Shown here piece by piece: positions 54,786-64,000 of a stretch of 64,000 nt of DNA. Source of the DNA: Panonychus citri (lineage: Eukaryota > Arthropoda > Arachnida > Trombidiformes > Tetranychidae); the NCBI RefSeq assembly GCF_014898815.1, contig NW_026515482.1, positions 3,100,001 to 3,164,000 on the forward strand. The letters run 5' to 3'. A program made the position numbers and the translations under genes. The notes beneath the pieces are model-generated. The model saw only the letters and a list, made by a program, of their open reading frames with translations. It had not been told where the DNA came from and did no database searches. The first letter of the stretch is position 1; the number at the start of each line of letters is the position of its first letter.

Positions 54786-57220
54786 GTTAGACTTGAAGAT
54801 GACCTGAATTCGGTGATTATGTTCATTCGCAGAGAGAATAAGGTTTTTAAAAGAGAAAATGAAGAGATGGAGAAAAGCAGAAAAAAGAATTGAACACTAA
54901 TTGTTTTCAGTGAGAGAATTGTTTTTAAAAGAGAAAACTAACAAGGAAAAATGTTTTAGGGAGGATAAAAAGAAATCAAGGTGAGGTAGAAAGAGAAAGA
55001 AAATTAAAGAGATCAATTAAAATGAACAGAAAACAAACAGTTAATCTAATAAAATCCTTGGAAATGAAACAAAAAATAAAAAGAAAAAACAATTCACAAC
55101 ATATGATCGAATTTTTCTCCATCGCTCACCAGATGGAGTAACTTGTTAAAGAAAAAGAAACAATGACAAACATGGAGCGGGAACATCGTTCTTATTTAAT
55201 TTTAGGTTTTTCTCTGGTTTAACCAGAAATCGTTATTAATTTAATTCTCTTATTTTGTAACCGATTTACATAATTTTCTAACAATTGTAATAATTAACGA
55301 TGATTTAAAGTATAAAGATGTTACCTTGATAAAAATTTATTCCAAAATTAGGTTAGTTTTACATTTTTTTTCCTTTCCAGGTTTTGGTTTTTGTTTTTCT
55401 CTTTTTCTTGTTTTCTTTTCTTCTTCTTAATTTTTTTTTCTTCTTTCTTAATTAATCACCGATAATCACTGTTACTTATCTTATTTTGCTTTTTCTACAG
55501 TTAACATACTTTGACCTGATTTATGTACCTGAACTTTTACCACTGATTGGATTGTGGTAATTTCAATATTAAATGGACTTTGTCTGATCCCAGGTAGTAG
55601 ATGAGAGAGAGAGAGAGAGAGAAATGAGTTTTTGTAGAAGTCAAAAATTTATGATAATCACTAAATGATGATCACTTAAAGATTATCATCACCACTGTAA
55701 GGTCTCCTTATTTTCTCTTTTTCTCTTCTTCATCTTTCTACCTTCTTCTTCTTCTTCTGTATATTTACTACACAAAATGTCCAACTGTTAACTGTTTTTC
55801 TCTTTGTCACCAGGAGGGCAACAAAGAAAGAGAGAAATGTCCCGCTCTCTAACAACCAATAAATACCTTGGTTTCTTTTCTACTGGTAAATAGATAAGGC
55901 CTTAAGCTGGAAAATGTGTTAAGCTGAGTTTTTGGTTACCAGAGTGGCAGAGTAACACACACACAGAGTCTATTGGTTATTTTCCTTGGCTATTCAAGTT
56001 TATACCGAATCTACTACTATACCAACAAGTATCCAAGCGGGAGAAATTTTTTGCTGGCCTTTTTTGTTGCAGTTGAGAAGAACAACTTTTTCTTTCTTAT
56101 CCTTATCTTCAGTGAAGATATTATAATAATACCTCTGTTGTTGCTCTTCTTGTACACATTGAGAGAGAGAGAGAGAGGAAGATGAAAAAAGCCTAACCAG
56201 CTAGGGAAACAAAAAAAAAGATGAAGACAAAAAATACCATTGGAAAAACACTGTTGACTGGTTGGTAAAGGTTAACGATAAACTATGTGTCTAGGCCTCA
56301 AGTATTGGAAAGGAAAAGAAGGAGGAAAAAAGATGCTGAAAAAGTTACAATAACTAAGAGATCATTGTTAATTGTCATCTATCTGTCTTGGTAAACATCA
56401 TTTTTTATTACATCTCCTAATGGAAGACACAATTTTACCTTACAATCTACACTTGCTTCATCATCATAATCACCATCATCAACGACACAAGAAACAACAA
56501 CAACAACAGTAACAATAACGTAAATGCCTGTTAGATGAATGGAACCTCCATGAAAGTTACATACAGCAAAAATTACACAGACAACAATGGATTTCACTCT
56601 TAATTGTTAAAAGCAAGAAAACAAATGATTTTGATAATATGTATTTCACAGCAGCAGTTATCAACAACATCTACACCACCTCTATCACCATCACCACCGC
56701 CAACAAGCTTCTTCATTTTTCTTCTTACGGATGGAACCTTGTAGTTTATGCATTATTTACGTTTGACTTCGCAGTAATTACATATGTAATTAATTAAATG
56801 ATTATCTACACTTTTTGGTAAAAGCCTTTTTCCAAAAACTTACAACGAGGCAGCGAGAGGCAAAAAAAACAACAACTACTCATGATAAAGATGAACATCA
56901 TCCAGCAAACAAACAAAAAACATCTCAATATTAATACATAATGTATATAAATGATATTGACGCCTTAATGAACCTGGAAAAATTGATTAATTGTTAATTG
57001 GCAGCAAACATCGTCTTCACTATCGTAACACCAATATAACAGATCAAGATTATTACATCGTTGTTAAGCTGATCATTAATTTTACATTATTGTCTCATCA
57101 TCGGCTTAATGAAGTGAAAAAAAAGTAAATTTTCATTTCAAAATCATCACTTGTTACTATTCATGATATTTTAATTACAATTAATTCACGGCCAACGTAA
57201 GTTAAATAATTCAACTAATT

Positions 57221-57252
<32 letters not shown>

Positions 57253-60200
57253 CAATCAATCAATCATTTTTTATGAAAAAAAAAATTTTCTCTTTCTTTT
57301 TTTTATTCAACAGAAAATCACAATCAAATGAATTATATAAAATGAAAGATGATCACCCATCACACGTTTTACCGATCAAATTGATGATAGGAAACAATTT
57401 AAACCATTTGGATTAAACTGCTCACAATCAAGTAGATAAATCATCACAGTAAATCCAATAGGAGGAAGCAACACAACATAGACAACAATCAATTGGAATC
57501 AACAGATTTACCTACAATTCTGGTTTTTTTTTATCGAGTATCTTTCAACCTTTTACCATGAATATCACAATTTAACTTACAATTAAAGCCTGAAGACAAA
57601 TTGATGCCAAGGCAAAAAAAGTGAGAGAGAGGGAAAAAATTACCCTTTTAATGATCAACATTTGATTAGTTGATTGTGACAAACAAAATTATAATCGTAA
57701 CAATCAACAATTAACATGATAATGATTATAATGAAACTTGGATCAATATCAATATGTTTAATTGAATTGGATGGATAACAATCAAGACCAAATGGATGAT
57801 AATTATGATTATGATGATGATAAAGATGATAAATCTTTTTCAGGTCAATAAACATTGGAGTTAATATCATGTGATATTTATTTTTTATTGTTTGATTTTA
57901 ATCGTAATTGAGGAAAATGTAATGTAAAAAAATTAATACTCACAAGGAAAAGGACTTCGAAACCCTAATAATCATTTAATTTACTTTAACTAATAACTTT
58001 TCCCATAAACAAACAATAACAACAACAAATGATCAGATCAAATTGTTGGAAATTAATAGATTTAATAATGAAAGACGAGAAAAAATTGTAACCACAATTA
58101 AATTGAATTCATTGAATCAAATGAAAAAAAAACAACCAAATCAGTTTATCAGATAAAATGAATCAACATGAAACCTCAGATTATCATTATTATTATCATG
58201 AAAAATGAACAGAATGATAATAATAACTAAGAAAAAGTTAATCAACAATCAAGGTTTACAATTGGAAACAATTAACAAAAAGTGAGATGAAAATTAATTC
58301 AAGTAAATTAAGATTCAAATGAAAGGCTTTTTTTTTGTCAATATCTTCATCAAATCAAGTGGAAACAAAACTAATTACCTTGAACAATTAAATCTCATCA
58401 TCAGTATTATTTTTATTGTGAATTAAGGATTAAACTTCAAGGTTCAAGACAATAATATAATTAACTGAAGGTTAAATGATTAAATTAACTATTAAATGAT
58501 TAACTTGTAACCTAAGTGATAAATACAAGAAGCTGAGGAAAAACAAAAAATGATCAAAATTTATATTAATTGTAATGAATAAAAAAAACAGACAAAATCT
58601 GCAATTGAATTTGAACAACAATAAACAAAGTATAAAAAAACAATTAATCACAAGAATCAATGACAATCAACAAATCAATCAATCAACAGTTGAATTAACA
58701 ATTAGAAAGACAGAAAACACACTTTGATATTTAATCAATTGTAATAGAAATATAATAATAATAATATAAAAAAAAAAGGTTAACAATTAACAAGGTGAAA
58801 AGAAAGAGAGTTAATTGTGACAAATGTGACACCAATAAGTAGATAATCGTAATCATAAATTGTTACAATTAAATCAAATCGTAATAACAATTAAAGTTTT
58901 CATCATCATTGATTCCAAGAGTGAGAGAGAGACTGAAAAAAACGTTTATCGTTTTGATGATGAATCAAATGAGAATCCATGATGAAAGTTGAACTTTCAG
59001 AATCCTATAAGATGATGAGGAAGATGAGGAAGATAATGATGATGAAAAGGAACGATATTTCATCGAGGCCTCAGGGAGTGAAAGATTCAAAGGAACCAAA
59101 CCCAGGACATTTTCATCATCATCTTCATCTACTTTTTCATCTTCTTGATCAAAGGCTATTATTTAGTTTAATAACATGAAATTCAAGATTCCTTAATTTT
59201 CTAGCCACATGAAACAATTTACAGGGCAGTAGATGGGTAAGAATGTTACTCCCTCTCATCATCATCATCTTCTCTTCTGCCTCTCTTCCTCTGGACAATC
59301 AATCAAGCTAATATTTCGCCAAGGCACACAGATTAATACCGTTGGAATGGCCCAGTGGTCAGTATACAGAGAAATTCTGAACAATCTTCTTTTCATCTCT
59401 TTCTTTCTGCTTATTTTTTTTTTGCTTTATAATTTTTCATCTTCCATGAGTCCAGTTCTGGTTCAGTTGATCAAACTCGGGATTCAGTAGTGGAAGAAGA
59501 AGAAGATGAGGATGAGGATGAGGAAAAGAAGGAGGAAGAGAAGAAGGAAAATAAAAAGATGAAGGAGGAAAAAGAGCTTCGATCGCAAAATACTCACATC
59601 GTAAACATTAAGCTAAAAACAAGGTTCGGAAACAGAAATGATGATGATGATGATGAAAAAGAATGAGGATAAAAAATTATTTCTTATGTCAAGTGGAAGA
59701 TATAATTTGACATTGGATACAAGGAACCGTAGTGACATTTGATTTGATTTTATTTCTGTTAATAGTGCAACTGATTCAGTTGACCTTATGAAACATGTAA
59801 AAATGACCTGGTCAAGCCTTTTTTTACACCCAATCATCATCCTTGACCATCATCATCAGTATCATCATCATCATCATCTCTCTCTCTCCAAGAACCATTA
59901 TCATCATTTTTCAGGCTCAATGAAAGTTTCAATGTTCACTAATCATCCTGTCAATAAATGTTTCATTATTTTTCATCTTTCAAGATAGTTAATTAAATAT
60001 AATCTTGATTGTTGTTAATTCTGGTTTTGAACAATTGATATTAGCTTTTAATCATCATTATTAAATTTACTTTACCACAATTATTGTATTATTAATAATA
60101 TAGTTCAATTTAGATTCTCAATCAAATGGTAAGATATTAAAGTAACAACGAAAGTTAAATCTCATATATAATATGTAATTGTAACAATTAAGCCAACAAT

Positions 60201-62376
60201 TAGTCTCTTTTTGAGTTTACCAAATGGTTCATAATAGTTAGTTGATTGTGGAAATGAAATTGCCAATATCATGAAATGATTAAACGATAAACCAATGGAT
60301 TAAAAACAAAATTGAATCATTGATTAAGTTAATTACTAAATGATGATCATGTTGACTGATTTAATGATGATGATGATTATATCATGGTAATAATTTAAAT
60401 ATTAACAAAAAGGATTTACAATTAGCATCTATAAATATCAGACTGATTAACCAGAACAAAAAAATTGAACTTTAATTGTGATTAAAATCGGGAAACATTT
60501 AGTTAGTTAATAATAATCTGAGTTTTTCTCGTTGAGTTGATTGAACAAAATGAAACCATTTCACCAAATTATCGGATTAAATTTGATTTGTAGTTGATAT
60601 AATTTAGGATTTTAAAAGGAGATGATGAAAAACAAGACAACATGAAATAAATTATATCCATGATAATGATAATCATGATGATGATAAATAAAATGTTCAA
60701 TTTCCTGAAAGTATAAATATTCAACCTCTGAGAATCTGAATAGATGACAGAAAATTTCATTTTCTCTCACCTTGTATTAGATGTAAGAGGAAAAAAAAGT
60801 TTTTCTTTTTCTGCAAAGGTTTCATTTCTTTCACCTATCATAAGATGATGATGATGATGATGATGATGATGGTGATTGTGAAGATAAGGACAATGATGAT
60901 AAAGATGAGAATGAAGAGGAAGGTAAATTGATATTGCTTTAAGCAAGAAAATGTATCAACCTGCCAAAGAGGAAGAAAAATTTTCACCTTTGATTTAGTA
61001 GTTTTGTTGTAAAGGAGGAAAAATGTTCCCCCTGAAAAATGGCATAGATTTTCATCCTCAACATCCTGATATTACATGATAATAATATTATGTTGTTATT
61101 AATATGATAACATAACAAGGTGAATGTGTGTATGTATCAAATCATCAACATGTATTATTATTGATTGCGGAAAAGGAAACTCTATCATCTTTACCTTGGA
61201 TATTGAGGGAATAAGAAAAAAATGAAGAAAAAACTTTTCTTTTTTTCTTTTGCTTCGAACTCGCGGAAATGAGTTGACCTAAAGTGACAAGGAACATTGA
61301 GAAGTAAAAGTTGAGAAGAAGATGAAGAAGAAGAAATAAAGATTCAGTTTCAAGAATGAGACATTGAACATGATGATGATCTTCTCATCTTCTCATCTTC
61401 TTCTTATTTCATTATTGACATGATAAGAAAAGAAGATGAAAAATGATCAACATTATTTCCTATGTCCTTTTAGTTTACTTCATCTTCTACCCTCCTCTTT
61501 ACTCACCCACGAAGATCTGATCATCATATTCATCTTCATCTTCATCCTCATTATCATCATCATCATCTAACTTAATATAATAAAAAGCATGTGAATCATG
61601 TTCACTTGAAATAAATGATTGGTTATTCAATTGATTCTGACTTGAAGTTTTCATCTCTCAAGCCTCAGGCAATTTTCATGCTAAAGTGATAATAATATTT
61701 ATCAATTCAGTGATGATATGAATTTTTATCTTCTCTCTCTCTCTATCTCTTGCTCTCTCACATGTCACCAACCATTGATGATAAATTTACATTGAACTTC
61801 TCACTCCAAATGAAATATAACTGAATGAGAAAATTCCAAATTCCAATTTCAACATTTCCAATTGAAATTCTGTATTAATCTCACAATTTTGGTCTGAAAA
61901 TTTACTAATTGTAATCTACCTTTTATTCATTTAATTATATTTAACTTTCTTCCTCTTAATCATAATAATGAAAACAAATTAATAATCATTATTTCCCATA
62001 ATTAACCATCATTATTACTGAATTAATTTTCAAACTGGACGATAAATGATTAACCTGATTGCCTCAAGGTATCAGTTGGTTTATCCAAATGTTAATCAAA
62101 TTTTACCTCATACTTTTTTTTGCACAACTCGTTAGTCCAATCAATTTATTAATAGTTGTTATTATTATGATTAGTTAATCACTTGGTGATTAATGATTAT
62201 CCTGGTGGCAGCCTTGGTGTTCAAGCATAATACAGTTAATCATTGATTAACTAATAACAATCAAGTCAAAAATTCAATTATTATTATTAGGTAACATCTC
62301 CATTCATATATTAACCTCAACATATTCAATTGTTATTTAAAACTCGTCCTTTTTTTTAATTGGATTACCTTTTAAA
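54786..62376. other. 7.6-kb stretch without a supportable gene
   Basis: Both strands show only short, low-complexity open frames (poly-His, poly-Ile/Met or Phe-rich) produced by GAT/CAT and CT repeats. The first few hundred bases probably carry the SIN1 promoter and 5' UTR. Many ATGATGATG tracts occur (for example 60846-60870). A non-coding RNA or distant regulatory DNA cannot be excluded. Confidence 0.5.
57221..57251. repeat. (TAAC)n tetranucleotide repeat
   Basis: About eight units of TAAC, the only tetranucleotide array of note in the window. Confidence 0.9.
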
Positions 62377-63828
62377 TTAATTTAAAAGGTTAATTTTATA
62401 AGGCCAATTTTGGTTATCTCTATGAAATTCTTTTAATAGTCGAACCATTTCGGGATTTGTAGTAAATTGTTCACATGGATTCATCCAATCTTCGAAATTT
62501 TTCGCTGAGTAAAGGTACGATGCCATTAAAGCTTTTGCTTCGTTAACAGGGTGAATATATCCTTTGGTTAAATCGATATCAAATAAGAGATAGGAAATGT
62601 AACGTAATGAAAATGGTTGAACAAAATCAGATGTTGGAATCTTTTCCCTTGGTGTCCAATAATATGTTGGGTCTCGAAACTTATGTTTCAACATATGAAT
62701 ACTCGCTTCATCTAATCCCATTTCGGTTAGTTGTTTAACAGGTTCAACAGCGATAATTATATCGGCGATAATAAGCCATTTCCAAACTTCAATTCGAACT
62801 TGTCCAAAAGCTCTTTGGGTTCGAAGATTATTCCATTCCAATCCATGGAAATTCGTGTTCAAACGATTAAGATTAGACTTTGGCCATCTACCAAGTGATT
62901 CGTAAACAGTTTCGAACTTTTCATTAACAATTGTTATCCAAATAGGTTTTGGTTCACCTTTCGGGTTTCTCTTTGTAGTAAATGAAGCAACAGCTGAGCT
63001 GAGTGAAATTACCACTTTGTTTTCAACAAATTGTTGACCTTCTTTGATCTTTTCAAATTGATTGAATTCTAATGGTTCAGGTTGAGGTCTTGTAATCCAT
63101 CCATGTTTGCATGAGGCAGCTCTATGAACCTTTCCACTTTCTTTTCTTTCCTCGATTTCTTCTTCGGTTCGAATTCTTTTCGGTTCATATTTTGGAAGAG
63201 GTTTTAACCATTCGAATGACAATATTAGTAAGTTGTGTCGATATAGATCAGCGATCTTCTTTTCTCTTTCTCCAAATAGCTCGTCGAATAAGTTGATACA
63301 TGAATCAGTTTCTGAAGGTTTACAATCGTAAGAAAAATTTGTCATAGTTGTGTTGACTGATGATTCAGAATTTGTTGGACTCGAACATCTCGAAATCTCT
63401 TCAATCTTTTCATCTTCTTGAAAGTCTTTTTCATAAATAATCGGTGGAACTTTGTCCGATGTTTGGAACATTATAATCGCTTTCTTTAGCTCATATATTT
63501 CATCAGGTTTTAAATCTATTTCATCTTTTGATTTGAATAAAACGACAGGAAAATTTTCAATACTTATTGACTTCAATTCCGTATTAGGATCAACAATACT
63601 TAGAACATTATCTAAATTTATCTCTTCATTTGCGTAGAAAAACTTTGCTTTGATTCTTCTTTGGTAACAATCGATATGTTTTCGGTTTCGGATAAATGGT
63701 CGATCCTGGTTTCGTTCAGCTTGATCACCAACATTACCCCAAGACCAATTGTCTTTTTCTTTTCGATTATAATTCGGCTGAAATCTTACTCTGTGGTATA
63801 ATTTTCGAACTGGTTGATATTCATTCAT
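62377..63828 (-). CDS. Degenerate DEDDh exonuclease-like protein (483 aa), probably inactive
   Basis: Single-exon ORF with ATG at 63828. Residues 1-260 are charged and unrecognised. The C-terminal part (about 275-470) follows the layout of REXO/ISG20-type 3'-5' exonucleases: a 'KPIWITIVNEKFETVYESL' strand pair (compare A-V-IVN..G.V.YD), 'VWKWLIIADIIIAVEPVKQL' where the family has ..L.GA.ILVGH...NDL, 'FRDPTYYWTP' (..DT..LF..), and 'YIHPVNEAKALMASYLY' (H...EDA.A.M.LY). All four acidic catalytic positions look lost or changed: the DxE motif reads LSSAV, the NDL Asp is absent, the DT Asp position is shifted, and the final DA is EA. I infer a pseudoenzyme; the assignment rests on pattern reading by eye. 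It begins only about 32 bp after the stop of the preceding minus-strand gene. Confidence 0.6.
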   Translation of the reverse strand: MNEYQPVRKLYHRVRFQPNYNRKEKDNWSWGNVGDQAERNQDRPFIRNRKHIDCYQRRIKAKFFYANEEINLDNVLSIVDPNTELKSISIENFPVVLFKSKDEIDLKPDEIYELKKAIIMFQTSDKVPPIIYEKDFQEDEKIEEISRCSSPTNSESSVNTTMTNFSYDCKPSETDSCINLFDELFGEREKKIADLYRHNLLILSFEWLKPLPKYEPKRIRTEEEIEERKESGKVHRAASCKHGWITRPQPEPLEFNQFEKIKEGQQFVENKVVISLSSAVASFTTKRNPKGEPKPIWITIVNEKFETVYESLGRWPKSNLNRLNTNFHGLEWNNLRTQRAFGQVRIEVWKWLIIADIIIAVEPVKQLTEMGLDEASIHMLKHKFRDPTYYWTPREKIPTSDFVQPFSLRYISYLLFDIDLTKGYIHPVNEAKALMASYLYSAKNFEDWMNPCEQFTTNPEMVRLLKEFHRDNQNWPYKINLLN

Positions 63829-63860
63829 ATCTGCACTTGCTTTTATTTTCTCTGTATCTC

Positions 63861-64000
63861 TTAAGATGAAATTTCTTCACAATAATTTGGTGGCGGATTT
63901 GCCAAAGTAGCGTTCGGGTGAATTAAGTCCCATTCTAATCTTCCCAAGTATTTAATTGGTTTAGTTACATCAGGATCGATTTTCTTTCGAGTAAAAACGC
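63861..64000 (-). CDS. 3' end of an unidentified gene (partial)
   Basis: The last 45 or so codons of a coding region that enters from beyond the window. It contains 'DPDVTKPIKYLGRLEWDLIH' and 'NATLANPPPNYCEEISS', ending with TAA at 63861-63863. The composition looks coding, but the product is not recognised. Its stop lies 32 bp before the ATG of the exonuclease-like ORF on the same strand, unusually close for two separate animal genes. Confidence 0.5.
   Translation of the reverse strand, partial: VFTRKKIDPDVTKPIKYLGRLEWDLIHPNATLANPPPNYCEEISS

Noticed and set aside
54786..62376. His-rich and Ile/Met-rich short ORFs as small secreted proteins
   Set aside because: They arise from CAT/ATG repeat tracts and lack conserved starts, signal peptides or cysteine patterns.
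63861..64000. Assignment of the partial C-terminus to a CLK/LAMMER kinase because of 'KYLGRLEWD'
   Set aside because: The kinases continue for about 100 residues after this motif, whereas this frame stops after about 25; the similarity is too short.

Overview
This is a eukaryotic, strongly AT-rich window. Genes are split by GT-AG introns, and the intergenic DNA is full of (CT)n and (GAT)n simple repeats. The gene set points to an arthropod, and an acariform mite or other chelicerate is my best guess from the unusual Dscam-type gene and general genome style. The species cannot be fixed from the sequence. No tRNA, rRNA, CRISPR array or bacterial-style operon was recognised.

Region 1 (1-9.7 kb): mostly gene-free DNA holding one deleted mariner-type transposon with perfect 29-bp ends, then the 5' exon of a secreted His-rich protein. 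Region 2 (10.4-27.6 kb, minus strand): one complete 11-exon Dscam-like cell-adhesion gene. Splice phases were traced for every exon. The protein has 9 Ig domains and FN3 domains 1, 2, 5 and 6, then a membrane helix and a short tail; the usual FN3-3, FN3-4 and Ig10 are missing. One frame break lies at a TCA microsatellite, and three mobile or foldback elements sit in its introns.

Region 3 (29.5-41.9 kb): an intact two-exon beta-1,3-galactosyltransferase (plus strand), and a second, deleted copy of its upstream DNA about 6 kb away. On the minus strand a two-gene unit is present twice: an L-xylulose-reductase-like SDR plus a small secreted protein. Region 4 (44-52.2 kb): a 2.8-kb inverted duplication whose arms each carry SmD2, a short NudE, and the COX17 promoter with its first exon. 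COX17 is intact at the inner edge of the left arm. In the right arm COX17 exon 1 is spliced in frame to an unrelated lysine-rich gene, giving a complete 174-aa chimeric gene. Broken pieces of the same genes are scattered at 33.9-34.9 kb and 48.4-48.9 kb.

Region 5 (52.5-64 kb): a Spc24-like kinetochore candidate converges on a SIN1/MAPKAP1 (TORC2) gene that stops after the CRIM domain. After about 7.6 kb without a supportable gene comes a 483-aa protein resembling a DEDDh exonuclease that has lost its catalytic residues, then the end of another gene running off the window.

The adhesion receptor, TORC2 subunit, spliceosomal SmD2, mitochondrial COX17 and dynein cofactor NudE share no pathway. 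The notable theme is local duplication, inversion and fusion of short, intron-poor genes.
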